The notes beneath the pieces are model-generated. The model made no database searches. It had not been told where the DNA came from and saw nothing but the letters and a program-made list of their open reading frames with translations. A stretch of 19,121 nt of DNA from Candidatus Nitrosopumilus sp. (GTDB lineage: Archaea; Thermoproteota; Nitrososphaeria; Nitrososphaerales; Nitrosopumilaceae): NCBI GenBank assembly GCA_013203245.1, contig JABMOR010000109.1, positions 1 through 19,121 of the forward strand, in the 5' to 3' direction. The translations under genes and the position numbers were made by a program. Positions 1-6,630 of the stretch are shown in pieces (positions within the stretch are counted from its first letter, which is position 1; the number at the start of each line of letters is the position of its first letter).

Positions 1-1
1 A

Positions 2-421
2 GCAAGAATCGCACATCATCCTGCTGATAAAACATTTGGAAGTTTTAGTGGAGTCAATATGATAGTTGAAGGTGTTGCCGCACAAGCAAAACAAACTCCA
101 ACACCAGAACCACCAAAGCCTAAAAAAGGTACACTACCAAAGGGCATGGGGCAAACACAGCAAGCACCACAACAGTCTACATCTACAGATGATGGAAAGT
201 CTAGAGGTGAAAAACTTGCAGACTATGAAGCAGAATATTTGCAAAGAATAGAACAACAAAGAATAGATGAAGACAAGGCATTCGATGAATTACTTGAAGC
301 TGAAGCAAAATCTAGATCTACGGCATCTCGAGGCACTTTGCCAAAAGGATTTGAACCAAAACAAGAATCAGAACCTGAAGCACCAAAAGCATCTAGAGGC
401 ACTTTGCCAAAAGGTTTCTAA
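2..421 (+). CDS. C-terminal part of unknown protein with GTLPKG repeats (5' truncated)
   Basis: The reading frame is open from base 2, so this is the last ~139 codons of a longer gene cut by the window edge; the ATG at 59 need not be its start. The tail is Pro/Gln/Lys/Glu-rich and looks disordered. It holds three copies of a GTLPKG motif: KKGTLPKGMG (about 123-149), SRGTLPKGF (323-352) and SRGTLPKGF as the last residues of the protein (389-418). The last two copies are nearly identical at DNA level over about 30 bp, so they probably arose by recent duplication. I do not recognise the family. The repeats may be short linear binding motifs, which is inference. The gene converges with the peroxiredoxin gene, 29 bp apart. 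Confidence 0.75.
   Translation, partial: ARIAHHPADKTFGSFSGVNMIVEGVAAQAKQTPTPEPPKPKKGTLPKGMGQTQQAPQQSTSTDDGKSRGEKLADYEAEYLQRIEQQRIDEDKAFDELLEAEAKSRSTASRGTLPKGFEPKQESEPEAPKASRGTLPKGF
323..418 (+). repeat. Near-identical ~30-bp direct repeat encoding SRGTLPKGF
   Basis: Two units, 323-352 and 389-418, each contain AGGCACTTTGCCAAAAGG and differ at only a few positions. A third, diverged unit lies near 123-149. They are in frame within the truncated first gene. Confidence 0.75.
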
Positions 422-450
422 TCTTTCAACAATCTTTTCTTTACTTATTT

Positions 451-915
451 TTATTTTAAATTTAGAAAATCTTCTAACACTTCTTTAGAATGTCCTGCAG
501 GTTTTACTTTGGGATATATTTTGAAAATTTTCCCTTTTTCATCTACAAGAAATGTACTTCTCATAACTCCCATGTATTCTCTACCCATGAATTTCTTCTT
601 ACCCCAAACACCAAACAAGTTTGAAATTTCTTTATCTATGTCTGCCAATAGTGGATATTTGATTCCCATTTTATCGCAGAATTTTTTATGAGAGTCAACA
701 TCGTCTGGACTAACTCCTATGATTTCAATTCCCTCTTTTTGAAATTTTTTATAATCTTTGGAAAACTCATCTGCCTCTGTGGTGCACCCTGGTGTGAAAT
801 CCTTTGGGTAGAAATAGATGGCGTGTTTTTTACCTTTAAAATCACTTGATTTTACTTTATTACCATTAGCGTCATTTACTACAAATTTTGGAACAGAATC
901 GCCTTCAGAAATCAT
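451..915 (-). CDS. bcp: Peroxiredoxin, BCP/PrxQ type
   Basis: Thiol peroxidase of 154 aa that reduces hydrogen peroxide and organic peroxides in the cytoplasm. The peroxidatic site is FTPGCT with Cys44 preceded by Thr41-Pro42, and the conserved Arg is Arg119 in MRSTFLVD. The WGKKKFMG segment and the length fit the BCP/PrxQ family. Many PrxQ proteins carry the resolving Cys five residues after the peroxidatic one; here that position (49) is Asp, and the only other Cys is Cys80. It may therefore act as a 1-Cys enzyme or use Cys80. An AT-rich TATA-like element at about 937-947 lies ~27 bp before the ATG, which supports this start and a leaderless mRNA. The gene is divergent from the aquaporin gene. 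Confidence 0.93.
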   Translation of the reverse strand: MISEGDSVPKFVVNDANGNKVKSSDFKGKKHAIYFYPKDFTPGCTTEADEFSKDYKKFQKEGIEIIGVSPDDVDSHKKFCDKMGIKYPLLADIDKEISNLFGVWGKKKFMGREYMGVMRSTFLVDEKGKIFKIYPKVKPAGHSKEVLEDFLNLK

Positions 916-936
916 ATGTTCTCAAATGGATTAATC

Positions 937-947
937 CATAATTAATT
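937..947 (-). promoter_or_regulatory. TATA-like element of peroxiredoxin gene
   Basis: Minus strand reads TAATTAATTATGG, centred about 27 bp before the ATG at 915. There is no Shine-Dalgarno site, which fits a leaderless transcript. Confidence 0.45.
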
Positions 948-987
948 ACTTTTTGAGATCAACAGATCACAAATCCAGGTCGAATCT

Positions 988-995
988 TTTATATG
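988..995 (+). promoter_or_regulatory. TATA box of aquaporin gene
   Basis: CTTTTATATGG sits about 27 bp before the ATG at 1019, the spacing of a leaderless archaeal promoter. It supports 1019 over the upstream TTG at 953. Confidence 0.5.
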
Positions 996-1018
996 GATAT
1001 ACGCGAGGGTTTAGCTTT

Positions 1019-1723
1019 ATGGTTAATCCGAGAGCATATCTTGCTGAAGCAATTGCAACATATGGCTTAGTATTCTTTGGTCCACTTTCAGTAATTCTAG
1101 CAGTTTCTGCATTTGGTGAAGAATTAACAACACAATCTGTATTGTTCATCTCTCTTGGACACGGTGGTGCCATTGCTTTGATGGTTTATGCATTCGGACA
1201 TGTTTCTGGTGCTCACATTAATCCTGCAGTTACAATTTCTATGCTGGTTACAAAAAGAATTGGGATTGTAGATGGTGCTGGATATATCATTTCACAATTA
1301 ATCGGTGCAGTAGCCGCAGCTGCAACACTTGCAGCAATATTGCCAGAACTTGGCGCTAAAGTAAACTTTGGAACACAAGGTGGTCCAAGTGACTTAATCA
1401 ACAACAGCATTGGTTCTGGATTTGCAGTAGAGGCAATTATGACATTCTTCTTAGTCACTGTAATCTTTATGGTGGCAGTTCACAAAAAAGCAACTCCTGG
1501 AATTCAAGGACTTGCAATTGGTGGAATGGTTTTCCTTATTCACTTAGTTGCTGTACCATTAACAGGTGCATCAGTTAATCCTGCAAGAACATTTGGTCCT
1601 GCTTTAATTTCTGGATTCTGGGAATTCCATTGGTTATACTGGGCAGCACCAATTTTGGGTGGAATCATTGCTGGCTTGATAATGAACTATGTCTATGCAA
1701 AACCTGCAGAAAAAGAAGCATAA
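1019..1723 (+). CDS. Aquaporin / major intrinsic protein (MIP) family channel
   Basis: Six-helix channel of 234 aa for water or small neutral solutes in the cytoplasmic membrane. Both NPA boxes are present: HINPAVT (NPA 68-70) and SVNPART (NPA 187-189). Aligned by eye to E. coli AqpZ, the selectivity-filter residues are His48 (Phe43 in AqpZ), His175 (His174), Ala184 (Thr183) and Arg190 (Arg189). The His at the helix-2 position is unusual for a water-only channel. ATG 1019 is preferred over TTG 953 because a TATA box lies 27 bp before it and the extra 22 residues are polar and unlike the family. The call as an MIP channel is firm; the substrate (water, glycerol, ammonia or other) is not settled by sequence. 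Confidence 0.93.
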   Translation: MVNPRAYLAEAIATYGLVFFGPLSVILAVSAFGEELTTQSVLFISLGHGGAIALMVYAFGHVSGAHINPAVTISMLVTKRIGIVDGAGYIISQLIGAVAAAATLAAILPELGAKVNFGTQGGPSDLINNSIGSGFAVEAIMTFFLVTVIFMVAVHKKATPGIQGLAIGGMVFLIHLVAVPLTGASVNPARTFGPALISGFWEFHWLYWAAPILGGIIAGLIMNYVYAKPAEKEA

Positions 1724-1763
1724 TCCTAACATTTTTAAAAATTTGAATTTTTAATTTTTACAT

Positions 1764-2201
1764 ATGACGTCCTCTGAAGATATTTCTCAAATATTTGATT
1801 CTGAATCTAAAAAACTACAAAATCTAATTGACACTGCAAATTCCAAAACCGATATGAACATTCATGAAATTGTGGAGACATACTACCAAGTAATGAATGT
1901 CTCATCTATGGCTACTATGCTCAAAGAACAAGCTGATTCTGAGCCTAAATCATTATTGTCAAAAATACAAGAAACTGAAAAAATGATTTCAGAAAAATTT
2001 GATTCTATCATCCATCCAAAAATTTTAGCAAAAATATCTTTATCAATTCAAGAAATGACAAAAAATCTACAATCTGGAAATTCTGGTAAAAAATCAAAAG
2101 AACAGATTGAATCTGACGCTAAATTATTTGAAGAATTACGTCAAACCATGAGTACTAAAGAATTCGTTGAACAATATGAGAATGGAATTTCTCATGATTA
2201 G
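1764..2201 (+). CDS. Hypothetical helical protein, 145 aa
   Basis: I do not recognise this family. The protein is predicted almost all helical, rich in Lys/Glu/Ser/Met, with no membrane segment, Cys motif or signal peptide. Its ATG follows CAT, with an AT-rich TATA-like run at about 1733-1745, ~26 bp upstream. Its last codons overlap the start of the downstream methyltransferase gene (its ATG at 2194 lies inside this gene's end, stop at 2199-2201), so the two are probably translated from one mRNA and may work together. A role as partner or regulator of the methyltransferase is inference only. Confidence 0.75.
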   Translation: MTSSEDISQIFDSESKKLQNLIDTANSKTDMNIHEIVETYYQVMNVSSMATMLKEQADSEPKSLLSKIQETEKMISEKFDSIIHPKILAKISLSIQEMTKNLQSGNSGKKSKEQIESDAKLFEELRQTMSTKEFVEQYENGISHD

Positions 2202-3015
2202 TGATATTGCAAAAAATTTAGTTAAACTAAAAAAAGAATTTGTTAAAGTCTATGACGGAAATAGCCAGATTCAAGAATTTATTCCAAAATCAAAATCAGA
2301 ATTATTTCCAATTGAAGAATCGCATTTAGATTTGTTACATGAATTTGCAACAACAAATCCTATCTACTATAATTCATTTGAGAAAAAAATTGGATCAGTT
2401 GATTGTATCGTGTATGAGGGAGACATTAACAAATATTGGCTAAACAGCATCCAACACGGTTCAAGCAAAGCACCTTTTTCTCCTACATGGATTATGTCTG
2501 GATATATTGGAGCGATGTTTGCCAAGGAATTGGGATATTCTGAAGTAATTGATATTGGTTCAGGTGATGGAAGAATAGCATACTGTGCAAAAGTTTTGGG
2601 TATGGAGTCACACAGTTTAGAAATTGATGACCTGCTAGTGGAATTACAAAATCTTCTAACCTCTAAACTAAACTTTAATCCACATTGTACAGATGCTGTT
2701 ACTTTTGATTATCCTTCATTGAATCTTTCACGACCTATATTTTTCATTGGAGGATTAGCACAAATGGGTGGAACTTTTCTTGCAACTGGGGTGTTGGATA
2801 AAATAAATTCAATTTCTAATCTAAAACAAAATTCTGGTTGGGTCTTTGCTGGAACTTTATCTAAAAAATATTCACCTGATCCTAAAAATGAGGCTGGATG
2901 GGGTACATTGATTGAAAAAAACAATCTAAAATATATTCAAAATATTTCATTACCTGCTGCCTGGACTTTTCATGAATCTGATGAGGTTCAGTACATTTTT
3001 GCAGAATCTAGATAA
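2194..3015 (+). CDS. SAM-dependent methyltransferase-like protein
   Basis: Soluble protein of about 273 aa with a class I (Rossmann) methyltransferase core in its middle. Motif I is VIDIGSGDGR (residues 118-127), followed by an acidic residue at the end of strand 2 (SLEID, Glu143) that would bind the ribose of S-adenosylmethionine. The N-terminal ~100 residues look family-specific. The substrate is unknown; I see no catalytic motif such as NPPY that would point to DNA or RNA N-methylation. ATGs at 2176, 2182 and 2194 are all possible starts. I chose 2194 because it gives the smallest overlap with the upstream gene and a natural start-stop overlap. The next downstream feature is tRNA-Arg. Confidence 0.75.
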   Translation: MISDIAKNLVKLKKEFVKVYDGNSQIQEFIPKSKSELFPIEESHLDLLHEFATTNPIYYNSFEKKIGSVDCIVYEGDINKYWLNSIQHGSSKAPFSPTWIMSGYIGAMFAKELGYSEVIDIGSGDGRIAYCAKVLGMESHSLEIDDLLVELQNLLTSKLNFNPHCTDAVTFDYPSLNLSRPIFFIGGLAQMGGTFLATGVLDKINSISNLKQNSGWVFAGTLSKKYSPDPKNEAGWGTLIEKNNLKYIQNISLPAAWTFHESDEVQYIFAESR

Positions 3016-3053
3016 TAGTAATCCACATTAAGCGTAAATTTCCAAAACTTTTT

Positions 3054-3128
3054 GGACTCGTTGCATAGCTTGGATAGTGCGATTGCTTGCGGAGCAATAG
3101 GTCGTCGGTTCGAATCCGATCGGGTCCG
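3054..3128 (+). tRNA. tRNA-Arg (anticodon GCG)
   Basis: A 75-nt cloverleaf can be folded by hand. The acceptor stem GGACTCG (3054-3060) pairs with CGGGTCC (3121-3127) with one G-U, discriminator G. D stem GCAT/GTGC is at 3063-3066 and 3077-3080 with GG in the loop. Anticodon stem ATTGC/GCAAT is at 3082-3086 and 3094-3098, with loop TTGCGGA. The variable loop is 5 nt. T stem GTCGG/CCGAT encloses TTCGAAT. The anticodon GCG reads CGC and, by wobble, CGU codons for arginine. There is no intron, and CCA is not encoded. No copy of the tRNA 3' end was seen elsewhere in the window, so there is no sign of an integrated element. Confidence 0.93.
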
Positions 3129-3183
3129 CTATTATAATACTGATCTTTAAAACTCTAATAATTCCTAATACCTTCAATAATCA

Positions 3184-3546
3184 TTGGATTATGAAAAATT
3201 TTGCTCACAAATTTTAGATGCAGATCCTAAAATTCGATTTGCCACAGTATATGATGAATGGTCAGTTAAAGTTGGTGGTGGTATGCGGGAAGGTGTAGAA
3301 AGCTTACTCTCAGAGCGTGCATCACATGAGCTTGTCAATCTTTCAACACTTGATTGGAAATCTAGAAAAGACATGTCAAAATGGCTCGGTAAAACAAAAT
3401 ACACCTTGGCAGAATATGATACGATTAAACGTTTTTCATTTTATCTTGGTGATGATTACTTGCTTCTTGTAAGTACTGAAAAAGATTGCAATACTGATAT
3501 GATCGTTGATAAAGTAATCCAACTTTATTACAAAAATCAAGATTGA
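3184..3546 (+). CDS. DUF6659-like thaumarchaeal small protein
   Basis: Soluble protein of 120 aa. The order of its motifs, IRFATVYDEW...GGGMREGVESLL...RKDMSKWLGKTKYTLAEYDTIKR...FYLGDDYLLLVSTE, matches my memory of a family abundant in thaumarchaea (DUF6659-type), whose function is unknown. The alternating strands and helices suggest a small alpha/beta fold. The start is TTG: the nearby ATG at 3191 is out of frame, and a TATA-like CTAATAAT at about 3154-3161 lies ~26 bp upstream of the TTG, consistent with a leaderless mRNA. It follows tRNA-Arg by 55 bp. The family name is from recall and needs a profile search. Confidence 0.75.
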   Translation: MDYEKFCSQILDADPKIRFATVYDEWSVKVGGGMREGVESLLSERASHELVNLSTLDWKSRKDMSKWLGKTKYTLAEYDTIKRFSFYLGDDYLLLVSTEKDCNTDMIVDKVIQLYYKNQD

Positions 3547-3590
3547 TTATCTTACGATACTAATTAATTTGGAGATTTCTTAATGAAAAC

Positions 3591-4010
3591 ATGATAAATC
3601 CTGTATTGATGGAATTACTTGAAAAAAATGACGTCTTAGATATTTTTATGAGTTCTGTTGCTTACCAACTACAAAAAATTCACAATGTGGAGAAAACAAA
3701 CGAGGGGCGCGATTGGTATTTAGAATTACCTTCAATCATCAAGGACAAATTTGATAATTATAGAACCGATTATGAAAAACTCTCTAGAATCTTGACTTTA
3801 GAACATGAACAAATTCAAAATGAGATGAATAAAGGATATTATTATTGGCGATTAATACATTCAGCATGTACTACATACCACAATGATTTGGTAGAATGTG
3901 ATCAACAGCTAATTGGAGAGTTTAATCTACCTGAAACGGAGGCAATCTCTAACAATTTTGTATTAAACGAATGTATCGGTATTTTAGATCAACATGTAAT
4001 TGAAAAATAG
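3591..4010 (+). CDS. Hypothetical protein, 139 aa
   Basis: I do not recognise this family. It is mostly helical, acidic, without membrane spans or a Cys motif (its two Cys are isolated), and begins MINPVLMELLEKNDVL. An AT-rich box (ACTAATTAATTT, about 3558-3569) lies ~27 bp before the ATG, supporting this start. It stands alone between the DUF6659-like gene and the SHOCT-domain gene, all on the same strand but each apparently with its own promoter. Confidence 0.68.
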   Translation: MINPVLMELLEKNDVLDIFMSSVAYQLQKIHNVEKTNEGRDWYLELPSIIKDKFDNYRTDYEKLSRILTLEHEQIQNEMNKGYYYWRLIHSACTTYHNDLVECDQQLIGEFNLPETEAISNNFVLNECIGILDQHVIEK

Positions 4011-4063
4011 ATTTTGAAACGTCAAAATACCTTCTAAAATTTATTCATGGTGAATTTTGAATC

Positions 4064-4070
4064 TTTTTAT
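4064..4070 (+). promoter_or_regulatory. TATA-like element upstream of SHOCT gene
   Basis: CTTTTTATG is centred about 26 bp before the ATG at 4093. It probably serves both the SHOCT gene and the hydrolase gene behind it. Confidence 0.4.
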
Positions 4071-4092
4071 GAGTAAACAATGAATAAAAAGC

Positions 4093-4608
4093 ATGAACTT
4101 AAAATCAGAAAAATCCATCAAAGAATATCTGAAAAAATTACCTGATGATACTATAATCAAATATTATCTTGATGTAGAATATAGTCCATTTCCTGTATTA
4201 GTCATTGAAGAATATACTAGACGATTTAAACGAAAAACAAAAAATGAAATTATTAAAGATCTTAAATTCCAATCACGTCTTGCAAAAAAGAAAACTCGTG
4301 AATTAGGTTCAATGGCAAAAAAACATAAAATAATTGATGATGTTACTAGACAGAAATCTGAAGAGATTATCAAACATGCAAAGAAAAAAGGCTACGATAT
4401 CAGTGAAAAAATTGCCGCTCGGGGTAGTATTTTAGGTTCTAAATTAAAAAAGAAAACAAAATCTGCAATAAAATCTGGAAAGAATCTAAAATCCTCACCA
4501 AGTAAAAATCTTGATTTGTTAAAAAAACTTGGAGATTTACAAAAGGCAGGAATTATCACCCATAAAGAATTCCAAGAGAAAAAGAAAAAAATCCTATCTA
4601 AAATTTAG
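4093..4608 (+). CDS. Lys-rich protein with C-terminal SHOCT domain
   Basis: Very basic protein of 171 aa. The last ~30 residues (about 142-170: DLLKKLGDLQKAGIITHKEF followed by QEKKKKIL) match the SHOCT (short C-terminal) domain, a two-helix module thought to mediate oligomerisation. The N-terminal 45 residues (SIKEYLKKLPDDTIIKYYLD...EEYTRRFK) resemble a small helical domain, and the middle is a Lys-rich linker that could contact nucleic acid or acidic membrane lipids (inference). It ends 3 bp before the hydrolase ATG, so the two are probably co-transcribed. Confidence 0.75.
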   Translation: MNLKSEKSIKEYLKKLPDDTIIKYYLDVEYSPFPVLVIEEYTRRFKRKTKNEIIKDLKFQSRLAKKKTRELGSMAKKHKIIDDVTRQKSEEIIKHAKKKGYDISEKIAARGSILGSKLKKKTKSAIKSGKNLKSSPSKNLDLLKKLGDLQKAGIITHKEFQEKKKKILSKI

Positions 4609-4611
4609 AAT

Positions 4612-5700
4612 ATGGATTTTACTAATCTGCAAGTAGGTATTTTTCTAGTAATTACCTCTGCATTATTTTTAACAAGTTTACCTTTCATTGATGCCACTCA
4701 GGCTGAAGGAAAATCTAGTTGGATGGTACTGTCTGACAAAGCATGTGGATACAAATTGTGTGACGAAATTAAATTAAATGATAATCCATCTATTTTTACA
4801 TCCATTGCCTATTTTCCTCCTCCTCTAAAACAAATTTCTCAAGGCACTGATCCTTCTAACATTACATGTACAGAAGGAAAAGCATTAGTGCTAAAACAAT
4901 CAAATGGATTACCTGCATGTGTTAATTTCTCTAGTGTTGAAAAATTAATTACAAGAGGTTGGGCAATTCATATTTTACCTGATTACAAAAATGAAGACAA
5001 TAATTCTAAAATATTTGCACTTGGAGAATATTTTACAACATCTGAAACTGTAACTTATTTTGAAGACGTATCTGGTTATTTGACAAAACCGACTATTGAT
5101 GGAGATTACCCTGGAGTTGTAATGATTCATGAATGGTGGGGATTAAATGATAACGTCAAAGAGATGGCAGACAATCTTGCATCTCATGGATATGTTGTTT
5201 TAGCTGTTGATCTTTATGGTGGAAAAGTAGCTACAACATCTGATCAAGCTAGAGAACTAATTACAAAATTTGATTCTGAATATGGAAAACAAAACATGAA
5301 TTCTGCTGTATCTTTACTACGTAATGATTACTCTGTAGATAAGATTGGCTCTGTTGGTTGGTGTTTTGGTGGTGGACAATCCCTTAGTCTTGCATTAAAC
5401 AATAATGACATGGATGCAACTGTAATCTATTATGGTTCATTAGTAACTGACTCTGAAACACTATCTTCAATTCAATGGCCAATACTTGGAATATTTGCTG
5501 AATTAGACAAAGGAATCCCTGTTGAAACTGTAATGGAATTTGAATTGGCATTAAACAAATTGGATGTTGATAATCAAATTCACATTTATCCTGGCGTTGA
5601 TCATGCCTTTGCAAATCCTTCTGGAGAACGATATGCTCCTGAGGAATCAAAAGATGCGTGGGCTCAAACCATATCCTTTTTGGAATCTAATCTAAAATAG
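4612..5700 (+). CDS. Membrane-anchored or secreted dienelactone hydrolase family protein
   Basis: Protein of 362 aa in three parts. Residues 7-30 form a hydrophobic signal or anchor segment. Residues ~35-150 are an extracytoplasmic domain with Cys45, Cys50, Cys86 and Cys103 and a CTEGKALVLKQSNGLPAC...LITRGWA module like that of other thaumarchaeal exported proteins. Residues ~150-362 are an alpha/beta hydrolase of the dienelactone hydrolase family: HEWWG (Glu174), nucleophile Cys251 in GWCFGG, Asp299 in FAELD and His331 in DHAF. It likely hydrolyses an ester or lactone outside the cell membrane; the natural substrate is unknown. A Cys nucleophile outside the cell is notable next to possible disulfides. 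It is co-directional with and 3 bp from the SHOCT gene. Confidence 0.88.
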   Translation: MDFTNLQVGIFLVITSALFLTSLPFIDATQAEGKSSWMVLSDKACGYKLCDEIKLNDNPSIFTSIAYFPPPLKQISQGTDPSNITCTEGKALVLKQSNGLPACVNFSSVEKLITRGWAIHILPDYKNEDNNSKIFALGEYFTTSETVTYFEDVSGYLTKPTIDGDYPGVVMIHEWWGLNDNVKEMADNLASHGYVVLAVDLYGGKVATTSDQARELITKFDSEYGKQNMNSAVSLLRNDYSVDKIGSVGWCFGGGQSLSLALNNNDMDATVIYYGSLVTDSETLSSIQWPILGIFAELDKGIPVETVMEFELALNKLDVDNQIHIYPGVDHAFANPSGERYAPEESKDAWAQTISFLESNLK

Positions 5701-5760
5701 TTTAAAAGCAAAGTTAATCATTTATGAATATCTTAAATATTATAATTTTTTAAATAAATA

Positions 5761-6156
5761 ATGAGTCGCGATGATTTCAATTCTTCAATCTTAATTCAAG
5801 ATGTAATGACTAGAGCCTTGATTACTGTAAATCTCTCTACTACCGCATTGCAGGTAGCAAAAATGATGGAGCAGGGGGGCATTGGGGCAATATTGGTTCA
5901 GGATAATTCTAATCCTGTGGGCATTGTTACAGATAGAGATTTTGCAACAAAAATTGCAGCAAAGAATCTTCCTTTTGACACTCCTGTAGAAAAAATAATG
6001 TCTTCTCCATTAATTACGATAAATCATAATGAACCCATTTCAACAGCTGCTCAAAGAATGACTAGTAAAAAAATTAGAAAATTAGCAGTTACTGAAAACG
6101 GTAAAGTGGTTGGAATAATTACATCCACTGATCTAGTAACACAGTTGGCAAAATAA
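5761..6156 (+). CDS. Two-CBS-domain protein
   Basis: Soluble stand-alone CBS pair (Bateman module) of 131 aa, with no attached enzyme or DNA-binding domain. CBS1 spans about residues 12-65 (DVMTRALITV ... GIVTDRD, 54-60) and CBS2 about 76-131 (KIMSSPLITI ... GIITSTD, 118-124). Such pairs bind adenosyl compounds (ATP, AMP, SAM) and sense energy state. The partner it controls cannot be read from the context. A TATA-like TTAAATATTA at about 5733-5742 lies ~24 bp before the ATG. Its TAA stop abuts the stop codon of the convergent 4-TM gene without a spacer. Confidence 0.9.
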   Translation: MSRDDFNSSILIQDVMTRALITVNLSTTALQVAKMMEQGGIGAILVQDNSNPVGIVTDRDFATKIAAKNLPFDTPVEKIMSSPLITINHNEPISTAAQRMTSKKIRKLAVTENGKVVGIITSTDLVTQLAK

Positions 6157-6582
6157 CTAGAAAGTTTTAGTCTTTCTAAGAAAAACTGTAACTGATGCCA
6201 TGTAACATCCTGTAGCAATAATCTCTGAAATTAATGATGCCAAGTATGGCTCTATTCCAATTTCAAGAAAATAGTATAGTGTGGGCCATCTTATTCCAAG
6301 ATAAATAATTTCACCTACTCCAAATGATGAAATCAAAGTTAGTAATTCTTTTTTAATTAAATTTGACTTCATGGATTTGTATCTATCCTTGTTATCCCAA
6401 TAAAATAAGACTGAAAATATTCCAAAGTAAATGATGTATCCGATAATTATTGTAAATGTTGTATTGAGGTAATTCTCTTGATCACCTAGTAACTGTGCAG
6501 CAACTGCTGATAATGATGCAGAAATTATAAAACAAATTAGAAAGCTTCTATTGATTTGTAATAATTGCGGATTTAATTTCAT
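6157..6582 (-). CDS. 4-TM membrane protein, unknown function
   Basis: Integral membrane protein of 141 aa, with hydrophobic segments at about residues 14-33, 43-62, 81-98 and 113-135 and a basic loop (DNKDRYKSMKSNLIKKE) between TM2 and TM3. The four-helix layout is like GtrA-type small membrane proteins, but no signature residue makes that firm. I chose ATG 6582 (MKLNPQLL). Longer in-frame starts exist, but they would run into the divergent glycosylase gene, add a poor sequence, and ignore the AT-rich box at 6602-6608 that lies ~24 bp before 6582. Confidence 0.75.
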   Translation of the reverse strand: MKLNPQLLQINRSFLICFIISASLSAVAAQLLGDQENYLNTTFTIIIGYIIYFGIFSVLFYWDNKDRYKSMKSNLIKKELLTLISSFGVGEIIYLGIRWPTLYYFLEIGIEPYLASLISEIIATGCYMASVTVFLRKTKTF

Positions 6583-6601
6583 GATGTCTCTTTGGTAACT
6601 G

Positions 6602-6608
6602 TTATTTT
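6602..6608. promoter_or_regulatory. Shared AT-rich promoter element, 4-TM gene / tag
   Basis: TTATTTT on the plus strand (AAAATAA on the minus) lies ~24 bp from the minus-strand ATG at 6582 and ~26 bp from the plus-strand ATG at 6631. One box at leaderless spacing to both starts suggests a compact bidirectional promoter. It also decides both start choices. Confidence 0.35.
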
Positions 6609-6630
6609 GAATCATATGATAAACCAAACT

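Noticed and set aside
953..1018. TTG at 953 as start of the aquaporin gene
   Set aside because: It adds 22 polar residues unlike any MIP N-terminus and would place the TATA box at 988 inside the gene; ATG 1019 fits the promoter spacing.
3054..3128. Integration site (att) at tRNA-Arg
   Set aside because: No repeat of the tRNA 3' end and no integrase-like gene are seen in the window.
5384..5650. 88-aa minus-strand frame inside the hydrolase gene
   Set aside because: Gln/His-rich composition and full overlap with a well-supported gene in another frame.
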